A DNA stretch of 5,132 bases from Mycobacterium sp. (GCA_023264755.1 JAHFVB010000401.1:1-5132); one strand, 5' to 3'; shown: positions 1-5,132, counted from the stretch's first letter. Translations and numbers: made by a program. Notes: generated by a model from the sequence alone, not told the origin.

Positions 1-734
1 TGACCGAGTCGGCCGTTGAACCTGGTGTAGGGGGCGCCGACCGCCGGCACGGCCGCGCCCGACCCAATGGCGGCGACCAACGTCGAGAGGCCACCGAGGG
101 CTACCTGACGAACCAGGTTCAGCCCGGAGCCCGCGCCGCCGAGCGCCGCGCGTAGTAGCGAGAACGGGTTGGGAATCAGTCCGCGTGAGCTGGCCACCGG
201 CTCGTCGGGTTGCTTCGGAGCCGCAGCAAAGATCGTCCCCATCGACCGGCGCTCGGGATCGGTGGTCATCGCATCGGCGATCATCTGCAACCCAGCGACA
301 CCGTCGATCAACGTGTGGTGCACCTTGACGTAGAACGCGAACCGACCGCTCGCCAGACCGTCGATCACATAGGCCATCCACATCGGCCGGGACCGATCGA
401 GTGGCTCGCTGTGCAGCTCGCCGATCAGCTTCCACAGCGCTTCGCGCGTCGCGCCGACAGGCAATGTCCGACGCCGGAGATGCTTGCGCAGGTCGACGGT
501 GTCGTCGGTACGCCACACCCAAAGCCCGCCGGTGTCGAGGCCGGCATGGGGATATCGGCGGAATCGCGGATCAAGCTCGGTGGTATCGGTCAGCGCCCGC
601 GCAAAGAGCTCGTCGACGTACCCGGGCCCGGCGTCGGCGGGCGGAGCGAGGATCAGCAACGCGGCGGTGTGCAACGGATCGGAGAGCAACTCCGCCGTGA
701 TCATCGCCGCGTCCAGCGGCTCTAGCGGGTCCAT
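1..734 (-). CDS. Wax ester synthase / diacylglycerol acyltransferase (WS/DGAT), N-terminal part; gene runs off the left edge
   Basis: Reading leftwards from an ATG at 734-732, the frame stays open for 244 codons to the window edge, so the C-terminal part (full members are about 450-480 residues) is missing. The protein opens MDPLEPLDAAMITAEL, matching the usual WS/DGAT N-terminus. It carries the conserved PLDRSRPMW block at residues 111-119 and the catalytic HHxxxDG motif as HHTLIDG at residues 139-145; the second His is the general base in this family. The end, FNGRLG, fits the start of the conserved Asn-Gly block in the middle of the family. Members transfer acyl-CoA to diacylglycerol or fatty alcohol, making triacylglycerol or wax ester at the membrane or lipid-droplet surface. 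AGGAAG at 754-749 is a possible ribosome site but lies 14 bases from the ATG, longer than ideal. It is divergent from the hydrolase at 880. Substrate preference cannot be read from the sequence. Confidence 0.93.
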   Translation of the reverse strand, partial: MDPLEPLDAAMITAELLSDPLHTAALLILAPPADAGPGYVDELFARALTDTTELDPRFRRYPHAGLDTGGLWVWRTDDTVDLRKHLRRRTLPVGATREALWKLIGELHSEPLDRSRPMWMAYVIDGLASGRFAFYVKVHHTLIDGVAGLQMIADAMTTDPERRSMGTIFAAAPKQPDEPVASSRGLIPNPFSLLRAALGGAGSGLNLVRQVALGGLSTLVAAIGSGAAVPAVGAPYTRFNGRLG

Positions 735-785
735 CGGCCAGACCCCAACTTCCTGAACTGATCCGGTATCACCCCATCGTCGTCC

Positions 786-830
786 CCTGCTCGGCACGGC
801 CACAAGTGGCCAGCGGCCGTGTCGGGCAGG
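786..830. repeat. Long imperfect inverted repeat in the divergent intergenic region
   Basis: Arms 786-801 and 815-830 are 16 bases each. Fourteen positions are Watson-Crick pairs; the other two (794/822 and 791/825) are G-T pairs, which would be G-U in a plus-strand RNA and mismatches in a minus-strand RNA. The 13-base loop overlaps a second, perfect palindrome at 798-811 (GGCCAC-AA-GTGGCC). No T-run follows the right arm, so it is not a classical intrinsic terminator. It lies upstream of the predicted start of the hydrolase transcript, and its right arm overlaps the outer edge of the DosR-like box. It could be an operator for another regulator or the remnant of a transcript structure; its function is unknown. 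Confidence 0.7.
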
Positions 831-844
831 ACCTAAGTCCCTAG
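825..844 (+). promoter_or_regulatory. DosR (DevR)-like box upstream of the hydrolase
   Basis: The core AGGACCTAAGTCCC (828-841) matches 12 of 14 positions of the core of the published mycobacterial DosR consensus TTSGGGACTWWAGTCCCSAA. The right half-site (AGTCCC) is perfect. The box centre is 45.5 bases upstream of the hydrolase ATG. DosR activates genes under hypoxia, nitric oxide and carbon monoxide from sites of this kind. The near-palindrome could also act on the divergent acyltransferase, but it lies about 100 bases from that start. Motif match plus spacing support the call; binding is not shown. Confidence 0.68.
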
Positions 845-865
845 GCCGGTCACCTGGCCCGTCAC

Positions 866-871
866 TAGCGT
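866..871 (+). promoter_or_regulatory. Putative -10 element (TAGCGT) for the hydrolase
   Basis: TAGCGT fits the TAnnnT pattern of mycobacterial SigA -10 elements. Its end lies 8 bases before the A of the ATG at 880, so transcription would begin at or within a few bases of the start codon. No Shine-Dalgarno sequence precedes that ATG, which agrees with leaderless translation, common in mycobacteria. The DosR-like box would then lie around -45, a usual activator position. TAnnnT is a weak motif alone; the support comes from the arrangement. Confidence 0.42.
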
Positions 872-879
872 CGCCGCAC

Positions 880-2103
880 ATGGCGATACCCGACGGCGAG
901 CAGGAACCGCCGGTGGTGGCAGCTCAACTGCCTCAACCCGCTTCGGCTCCGTTGGACTACCTCGTCAGGCCATTTCGCCGGACCGGCCGCTACTACGCGC
1001 GATCATGGCGGGACTACTTCGACGAAAAGCCCGACGAGCTTCCCGTGGCGCGGCCGACGCTCGCACTCGCCGCCCAGGCCTTCCGCGACGAGATCGTGCT
1101 CACCGGCTTCCGAATGTTCCGGCCGCTCGGCGACACACGGGTCTTCGAACGAATCAACCGCGAAGTCGGGACAGCGCTCGAATTCTACGGCCAGCACGGA
1201 TATCTGGACGAGCCTGAGAAGTTCTTTGCCACCCCGCCACCCCTGACCGACGTCACGGTCCGGCCGGTCAAGACTCGCGGACGGTCCCACGAGCGCTTGG
1301 TCTTCGACAGTGGGTACGAACCGCAACCGGGCGAACCGGGTCGGGAACGGTGGCTGAGCTACGTCGCCAACAACCGCGAGTACGCGTTGCTCTTGCGGCA
1401 CCGGGAACCGCGCCCTTGGCTGGTGTGTGTGCACGGCGCGGTGATGGGCCGCGGCCTGCTCGACCTCCTGCTCTTCCGCGCTCGGCACCTCCACGAAGAC
1501 CTCGGTTTGAACGTGGTGCTCCCGGTGCTGCCGATGCACGGTCCGCGGTCGCGCGGCCTACCACCGGGCGCGGTCTTCCCGGGCGAGGACGTGCTCGACA
1601 ACGTCCATGCCACCGCTCAAGCGGTGTGGGACCTGCGCCGGCTGCTGTCCTGGATACGCGCCACCGAGCCCGACTCACGGATCGGCCTGAACAGCATCTC
1701 GCTCGGTGGCTACGTCACGTCGCTGGTCGCCAGCCTCGAAGACGGACTCACCTGCGCAATTCTCGGTGTCCCGGTGGCCGATATGACCGCGCTGCTGCGG
1801 CGGCACTCGGGGATGTCCCGCACCGACCCGCGCATGGCGACCGTGGCGCTGGCCGAACCGCTTGGGCGGATGGTGTCACCACTGTCGCTGAGCCCTCGGA
1901 TTCCGATGCGCGGCCGTTTCATCTATGCAGGGGTCGCCGATCAACTCGTCAATCCGCGTGAGCAGGTCATTCGACTCTGGGAACACTGGGGTAGACCCGA
2001 AATCGTTTGGTACAAGGGCGGACACACCGGGTTCTTCGAGTCCCGTCCGGTGCAACGGTTCATCGATGCCGCGCTCATCCAGGCTCAACTGACCAGTATG
2101 TGA
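880..2103 (+). CDS. Alpha/beta hydrolase with long N-terminal extension (putative esterase/lipase)
   Basis: 407 residues. The C-terminal 230 residues show an alpha/beta hydrolase fold: strand plus oxyanion-loop segment LVCVHGAVMGR (181-191), nucleophile elbow NSISLGGY (271-278) with Ser274 as the likely nucleophile, GVADQLVNP (351-359) giving Asp354, and GGHTGF (380-385) giving His382. The elbow reads S-x-S-x-G rather than G-x-S-x-G. The first 175 residues are not a typical part of the fold and are rich in aromatic and charged residues (YYARSWRDYF, 38-47); I see no signal peptide or membrane span, so it is probably cytosolic. The family hydrolyses esters, lipids or related bonds; the substrate is unknown. 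Next to a triacylglycerol/wax synthase, a lipid ester is plausible but inferred. The ATG at 880 is chosen because the -10-like element lies just before it; no ribosome site is present. A DosR-like box suggests induction by hypoxia. Confidence 0.9.
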   Translation: MAIPDGEQEPPVVAAQLPQPASAPLDYLVRPFRRTGRYYARSWRDYFDEKPDELPVARPTLALAAQAFRDEIVLTGFRMFRPLGDTRVFERINREVGTALEFYGQHGYLDEPEKFFATPPPLTDVTVRPVKTRGRSHERLVFDSGYEPQPGEPGRERWLSYVANNREYALLLRHREPRPWLVCVHGAVMGRGLLDLLLFRARHLHEDLGLNVVLPVLPMHGPRSRGLPPGAVFPGEDVLDNVHATAQAVWDLRRLLSWIRATEPDSRIGLNSISLGGYVTSLVASLEDGLTCAILGVPVADMTALLRRHSGMSRTDPRMATVALAEPLGRMVSPLSLSPRIPMRGRFIYAGVADQLVNPREQVIRLWEHWGRPEIVWYKGGHTGFFESRPVQRFIDAALIQAQLTSM

Positions 2104-2144
2104 TGATTGGGGTGCCGCCGCGTGCGTGTCGTACGTGTTGGAGC

Positions 2145-2164
2145 GCCGGGACTTTGGACTCTAG
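2145..2164 (+). promoter_or_regulatory. DosR (DevR)-like box upstream of the SRPBCC/pyruvate-kinase-like operon
   Basis: The core GGGACTTTGGACTC (2148-2161) matches 11 of 14 positions of the DosR consensus core, with a perfect left half (GGGACTTT) and a degenerate right half, a form common among natural DosR sites. Its centre is 43.5 bases upstream of the GTG start at 2198, nearly the same as for the hydrolase. Both boxes also run into CTAGG followed shortly by CGG. The matching geometry at two neighbouring promoters makes chance less likely. Confidence 0.65.
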
Positions 2165-2184
2165 GTTCGGCCGACGGCCCGAGG

Positions 2185-2190
2185 GATCAT
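2185..2190 (+). promoter_or_regulatory. Putative -10 element (GATCAT) for the SRPBCC operon
   Basis: GATCAT matches four of six TATAAT positions, including A2 and T6. It ends 7 bases before the GTG at 2198, again predicting a leaderless or nearly leaderless mRNA. The 94-base gap after the hydrolase otherwise holds only the DosR-like box, with no terminator hairpin and no ORF. The call is weak on sequence and rests on position. Confidence 0.38.
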
Positions 2191-2197
2191 TGAGGCC

Positions 2198-2806
2198 GTG
2201 GCTATAGCCGACACCCCCCGAATGCTGATCGAATCAGCGCTGCCCAAGTACGACGCCGTGATCGCCGAGCACCTGGTGGTGTCGGCCGATCCGGCCGCGA
2301 CCTACACGGCCGCAAGGACGCTGGACCTGCTCACTGTGCGCACCCCGCTGCTCAACCTGTCCATGTGGCTGCGCGGCTTGCCCGCCCGCTTGGCGGGCCG
2401 GGCCGCTCCCGAGCCGCCGCGCGTGGTGATCGAGGACATGAACCTGCCCGGATGGGTGTTGCTTGGTCTGCAACCGAACCGCGAGGTTGCCTTCGGCGCG
2501 GTGGGAAGATTCTGGACGCCCGTCATCGAATGGCGCACCGTGGCGCGAGCGGATTTCGAGGACTTCGCCGAGCCCGGTTGGGGCAAGATCGCGGCCAACC
2601 TGTCGGTCTTGCCATACGGCGACTCGTCGTCCTTGTTGAGCTATGAATGCCGCACTTCCACAACGGATCCCGAGTCGCGCCGGCGGTTCCTGCGGTATTG
2701 GTGGCTAGTGCGCCCATTCGTCGCCCACATCCTGCGGGCCACTTTGCGGCAAATCCAGGCCAACGCCGAAACCTCCATGGTCACCCGCCAGGCCTCGAGC
2801 CGGTAG
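2198..2806 (+). CDS. SRPBCC (START/Bet v 1-like) family protein of unknown ligand
   Basis: 202 residues with a GTG start. The pattern fits the SRPBCC fold: a first strand with the family-like AEHLVVSADPAATYTAARTLD (23-43 region), central strands (VVIEDMNLPGWVLLGL, 76-91; REVAFGAVGRFWTP, 95-108), then LSYECRTSTTDPESRRRF (147-164) leading into a long basic, aromatic C-terminal helix (165-190). This strand-helix ending is typical of actinobacterial SRPBCC proteins. The fold makes a deep hydrophobic pocket for lipids, polyketides or other apolar ligands, and no catalytic motif is visible. The GTG at 2198 is preferred over the ATG at 2222 because the -10-like element sits just upstream and neither start has a ribosome site. 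It is followed after 6 bases by the pyruvate-kinase-like gene, so co-transcription is very likely. A lipid-binding role is inferred from the fold and neighbours only. Confidence 0.82.
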   Translation: MAIADTPRMLIESALPKYDAVIAEHLVVSADPAATYTAARTLDLLTVRTPLLNLSMWLRGLPARLAGRAAPEPPRVVIEDMNLPGWVLLGLQPNREVAFGAVGRFWTPVIEWRTVARADFEDFAEPGWGKIAANLSVLPYGDSSSLLSYECRTSTTDPESRRRFLRYWWLVRPFVAHILRATLRQIQANAETSMVTRQASSR

Positions 2807-2812
2807 CCGCCG

Positions 2813-4714
2813 ATGATCACGCCTACCACCGACGTGGAATCCACGCGCCGGCAGCTGCACGAAATGCGCGACGACGTGGACGACCTCCTTCAGCGGCTGT
2901 CCGACGCCGAGGAGTCGTGGTCCCGATGGCTGGCCGAAGTGGCTCCGCAGGCTCAATCGAGTGCTCGGAACATGGTGCACTACTGGGCACTCCGACAGGG
3001 CGATCTGCGTGATCTTCAGGAACGGCTTTCGGCGTTCGGGCTATCGTCGTTGGGGCGCAGCGAGCCACACGTCGAGGCCACCCTGCGCTCGGTCAGGTCG
3101 GCGATCAGCGCCATGCTCGGCGACGAATGGCGTCCCCCCGCGGTGGCGGCCGGACTCGTCGACCACGGCGCGGAACTGTTGCGCAACCGGACGCGGGAAC
3201 TGCTCGGACCAGACCCGGCCGATCGCGGAACGCGCATCATGGTCACCCTGCCGACCGAGGCGGCGACCGACGCCGACCTAGTGCTGGGATTGGTCGAGCG
3301 GGGCATGAACGTGGCGCGCATCAACTGTGCGCATGACGATGCCGTGGCGTGGCGTGCGATGGCAGACCACGTCGCGCAGGCGGCCGAGGCGACGGGTCGA
3401 ACGTGTCTGATCGCCATGGACCTGGCCGGGCCGAAACTACGCACGGGACCACTCGAACCGGGACCGCGCGTGGTGAAGCTCAAGCCGCGCCGCAATGCCC
3501 TCGGTCAGGTCGTCGCCCCGGCCCGGGCGTGGCTCACCTCGGCGGAGTGCCCGACGGAACCACCCGAACCGGGTCTGGTTTCGCTACCCGTTCGGGAGCA
3601 GTGGCTCGGCCGCCGCCGCAACGGAGACGTTCTCCACCTGCGCGACGCGCGCGGGTCGAAGCGCCGCATCGCATTGAGTTCCGAGACTCAGACCCCAAGC
3701 GCGGGAGGGGGATTCGTCGCAACGGCGGAGCAGACCACCTACCTCGCCACGGGCACGGTGCTAGACGTCGAAGGCGGCTCTGACCCCACGGAGCTTGCCG
3801 ACGTCCCGCAAGTCGAGCAGAGCCTCGTCCTGCACCGCGGGGACCTCCTGGAACTGACCAAGGATTGCGCACCCGCGCCGGTGCTGAGCGGGGCAGTTCC
3901 GCGGATTGGCTGCACGCTGCCCGAACTCTTCGATCAGGTCCGGGTCGGACAGTCGGTGCACCTCGACGACGGCCAGCTCCGCGGCAAGGTCGTCCGGGCC
4001 AGTCCCGAGGTGCTCACCGTGAAGATCGACCACGCCGCCGAGGGGGGGACTCGGCTGCGCGCCGGCAAGGGCATCAACGTGCCAGATGCCGCGCTCACCA
4101 TCTCGGCGCTGACGGACAAGGACGTAGGTGACCTCGAGACCATCGTGGAACTGGCCGACGTGGTCGAGGTGTCCTTCGTACGCGACCCCTCTGATGTCGC
4201 ACGGCTGATCGACGAGCTCGCCCGACTCGGCGGTGACGAGCTGGGCATCGTGCTGAAAGTCGAGACCCGGCAGGCGTTCGAGCACCTTCCGCAACTGCTG
4301 CTCACCGTGATGCGGCACCCGCGCTTCGGCGTGATGATCGCGCGCGGCGATCTCGCGGTCGAGTGCGGCTACGAGCGGCTGGCCGAGTTGCAGGAGGAGA
4401 TGCTGTGGCTATGCGAGGCGGCACACCTGCCGGTGATCTGGGCGACCCAGGTGCTCGAGCAGCTGGCCAAGACGGGCAATCCGTCTCGCGCCGAGGTCAG
4501 CGACGCGGCGATGAGCGAACGAGCGGAATGCGTGATGCTCAACAAGGGGCCATACATCAACGACGCGGTGGTCGTGCTCGACAACATCCTGCGCCGGATG
4601 ACGGACCATCACTACAAGAAGACGGCCCTGATGCCGTCGCTGCGCTCGTGGCGGCCTGACGCCGTCGTCGAGCCGGCCGCCACGGACGCACCGCCACAAT
4701 CACGCTCGGCGTAG
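2813..4714 (+). CDS. Divergent pyruvate-kinase-like protein with N-terminal extension and no C-terminal regulatory domain
   Basis: 633 residues against about 470 for ordinary bacterial pyruvate kinase. Residues 1-140 are an extra, mostly helical region (coiled-coil-like 8-40; LGRSEPHVEATL at 80-91). The barrel starts at RIMVTLPTEA (141-150). Visible pyruvate kinase motifs: VARINCAH (167-174), DLAGPKLRTG (203-212), LTDKDVGDL (433-441), VEVSFVRD (451-458), the Lys-x-Glu pair K482/E484, MIARGDLAVE (508-517, D513) and ATQVLE (544-549, T545) leading into PSRAEVSDAA. About 125 residues (212-336) are inserted before the usual B-domain strands (HRGDLLELT, 341-349; VHLDDG, 382-387). The canonical Ser of ARxNxSH is Ala173, and the usual SGETA segment reads LNKGPYINDAV (576-586). 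The C-terminal allosteric domain is absent. Phosphoenolpyruvate/pyruvate phosphotransfer is plausible because metal and phosphate residues remain, but activity is unproven. It lies 6 bases after the SRPBCC gene with no strong ribosome site, suggesting translational coupling. Confidence 0.88.
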   Translation: MITPTTDVESTRRQLHEMRDDVDDLLQRLSDAEESWSRWLAEVAPQAQSSARNMVHYWALRQGDLRDLQERLSAFGLSSLGRSEPHVEATLRSVRSAISAMLGDEWRPPAVAAGLVDHGAELLRNRTRELLGPDPADRGTRIMVTLPTEAATDADLVLGLVERGMNVARINCAHDDAVAWRAMADHVAQAAEATGRTCLIAMDLAGPKLRTGPLEPGPRVVKLKPRRNALGQVVAPARAWLTSAECPTEPPEPGLVSLPVREQWLGRRRNGDVLHLRDARGSKRRIALSSETQTPSAGGGFVATAEQTTYLATGTVLDVEGGSDPTELADVPQVEQSLVLHRGDLLELTKDCAPAPVLSGAVPRIGCTLPELFDQVRVGQSVHLDDGQLRGKVVRASPEVLTVKIDHAAEGGTRLRAGKGINVPDAALTISALTDKDVGDLETIVELADVVEVSFVRDPSDVARLIDELARLGGDELGIVLKVETRQAFEHLPQLLLTVMRHPRFGVMIARGDLAVECGYERLAELQEEMLWLCEAAHLPVIWATQVLEQLAKTGNPSRAEVSDAAMSERAECVMLNKGPYINDAVVVLDNILRRMTDHHYKKTALMPSLRSWRPDAVVEPAATDAPPQSRSA

Positions 4715-4727
4715 CTCGCCAATGAAG

Positions 4728-5087
4728 TCACTTGCAGCAGTTGGGATCCAATACCGTGCACAAGGCGCCGACGGCGGCTGGGGCTGGTCGGTGATAGACG
4801 TTCATCCCGCGCCGATCCGACTCGACGAAGCCGGCGCGCCGCAGTTGGGCGAGGTGGTGACTGACCGTGGACTCGCTGAGCCCGAGCAACGCCGCGAGTT
4901 CGCCGCTGTTGGCCTCACCGGCCGAGGCGCTGAAGAGCAGCGACATGATCTTCACCCGCGCCGGATCGGCGAGTGCCTTGAGTCGCAGCGCGACCTGGAG
5001 CGCATCGTCGTCGCTCATCGGCCCGGCGGCCACGGGCGCGCAGCACACCGGGGCGGACATGTCGATGGTCGGCAGGGCCTTGGGCAT
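4728..5087 (-). CDS. ArsR-family metal(loid)-responsive transcriptional repressor
   Basis: 119 residues from the ATG at 5087. A TTG start at 5123 is possible in frame, but that TTG is part of a good -35 element (TTGACT), so the ATG is preferred. The fold is a typical ArsR winged helix: KALADPARVKIMSLL (37-51), recognition region SGELAALLGLSESTVSHHLAQLRRAGFV (61-88) and wing SDRRGMNVYHR (90-100). An N-terminal VCCAP puts Cys15-Cys16 where the arsenite sensor of Corynebacterium glutamicum (as I recall its sequence) has Cys15/Cys16. That protein's third ligand, Cys55, aligns with Ala56 here. Instead the C-terminus has Cys110 and NCCK (Cys117, Cys118). Such repressors release DNA when thiolate ligands bind As(III) or soft metals; the inducer here is unknown. 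It converges on the pyruvate-kinase-like gene with 13 bases between the stop codons and probably represses itself through the palindrome at 5110-5123. Confidence 0.93.
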   Translation of the reverse strand: MPKALPTIDMSAPVCCAPVAAGPMSDDDALQVALRLKALADPARVKIMSLLFSASAGEANSGELAALLGLSESTVSHHLAQLRRAGFVESDRRGMNVYHRPAPAAVGALCTVLDPNCCK

Positions 5088-5093
5088 GAAAAT

Positions 5094-5123
5094 AGTATGA
5101 GTGGGAGCATTGACATAAGTCAA
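5094..5123 (-). promoter_or_regulatory. Predicted leaderless promoter of the ArsR gene
   Basis: On the minus strand, TTGACT (5123-5118) and CATACT (5099-5094) form -35 and -10 elements with an 18-base spacer. Six bases separate the -10 from the A of the ATG at 5087, so transcription should start at about the first base of the start codon. No Shine-Dalgarno sequence is present, in agreement with a leaderless message. The -35 lies inside the putative operator, which would give simple autorepression. Confidence 0.65.
5110..5123. promoter_or_regulatory. Putative ArsR operator palindrome (TTGACATAAGTCAA)
   Basis: Five-base arms TTGAC/GTCAA flank a four-base centre. The element covers the -35 of the ArsR gene on the minus strand and a perfect TTGACA -35 on the plus strand. 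AT-rich palindromes covering promoter elements are typical ArsR-family operators. Assignment to this protein is by position. Confidence 0.6.
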
Positions 5124-5132
5124 AAAGGTAGG
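5110..5132 (+). promoter_or_regulatory. Possible divergent promoter, cut by the right edge
   Basis: A perfect TTGACA lies at 5110-5115 on the plus strand. Exactly 17 bases remain to the window end, so a matching -10 would start at the next base, outside the window. With the operator shared, this suggests a divergent ArsR-controlled gene to the right, perhaps a metal(loid) transporter or detoxification gene. Neither the -10 nor the gene can be seen. Confidence 0.4.

Noticed and set aside
210..725. Open plus-strand reading frame of 171 codons.
   Set aside because: It is the antisense of the WS/DGAT gene, which is identified by HHxxxDG and PLDRSRPMW on the minus strand; the plus-strand product is low-complexity and Arg-rich, typical of high-GC shadows.
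773..786. Minus-strand GGGAC half-site centred 45.5 bases upstream of the WS/DGAT start, at the same distance as the DosR-like boxes.
   Set aside because: Only one half-site matches (about 7 of 14 core positions), and no -10-like hexamer lies at the matching place. The spacing agreement alone is too weak.
1003..1539. Minus-strand reading frame of 178 codons.
   Set aside because: It lies antisense within the hydrolase gene, which has a full catalytic motif set; its product has no recognisable motif.
3761..4318. Minus-strand reading frame of 185 codons.
   Set aside because: It lies antisense to conserved pyruvate-kinase motifs and is explained by the codon bias of the real gene.
4708..4720. 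Small hairpin GGCG-TAGCT-CGCC at the convergent gene ends.
   Set aside because: The stem is only 4 base pairs with no T-run on either strand, too weak to call an intrinsic terminator.
1..5132. CRISPR arrays, tRNA or rRNA genes, insertion sequences, toxin-antitoxin or phage-defence genes.
   Set aside because: No spaced direct repeats, tRNA-like stems, transposase motifs or nuclease/toxin signatures were seen; the window is almost fully occupied by five metabolic or regulatory genes.

Overview
The window reads as chromosomal DNA of a non-tuberculous mycobacterium or a close mycolic-acid actinomycete. The evidence is high GC with G/C-ending codons, a WS/DGAT-type acyltransferase, two sites resembling the DosR (DevR) dormancy-regulator box, and start codons without Shine-Dalgarno sequences. 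The species cannot be fixed from the sequence alone.

Layout: (1) 1-734, minus strand: the N-terminal 244 codons of a wax ester synthase/diacylglycerol acyltransferase; its 3' end lies left of the window. (2) 735-879: a divergent intergenic region with a long inverted repeat and a DosR-like box. (3) 880-2103, plus: an alpha/beta hydrolase with a complete apparent Ser-Asp-His triad and a long N-terminal extension. (4) 2104-2197: a second intergenic region with another DosR-like box. (5) 2198-2806 and 2813-4714, plus: an SRPBCC-fold protein and, 6 bases later, a 633-residue divergent pyruvate-kinase-like protein, very probably one operon. (6) 4728-5087, minus and convergent: an ArsR-family metal(loid) sensor with paired cysteines near both ends. 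(7) 5088-5132: its control region, where one palindrome carries -35 elements pointing both ways, implying a divergent partner gene just outside the right edge.

The two DosR-like boxes sit almost the same distance upstream of the two plus-strand starts (box centres 45.5 and 43.5 bases from the start codon). Each is followed by a -10-like hexamer placed for a leaderless or nearly leaderless transcript. The simplest reading is a small hypoxia/nitric-oxide/dormancy module: a hydrolase, a putative lipid-binding SRPBCC protein and a pyruvate-kinase-like enzyme, beside a triacylglycerol/wax ester synthase. This links storage-lipid turnover to the phosphoenolpyruvate/pyruvate node. The regulatory link is inferred from motif and spacing, and the lipid link from gene families. 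The ArsR gene appears to be a separate metal-responsive unit.

The most unusual items are the repeated DosR-box/leaderless promoter geometry, the pyruvate-kinase-like protein (N-terminal extension, roughly 120-residue insertion, no C-terminal regulatory domain, altered active-site positions), and the ArsR protein that keeps an N-terminal CC pair, lacks the third arsenite ligand of its apparent relative, and has a C-terminal Cys cluster.
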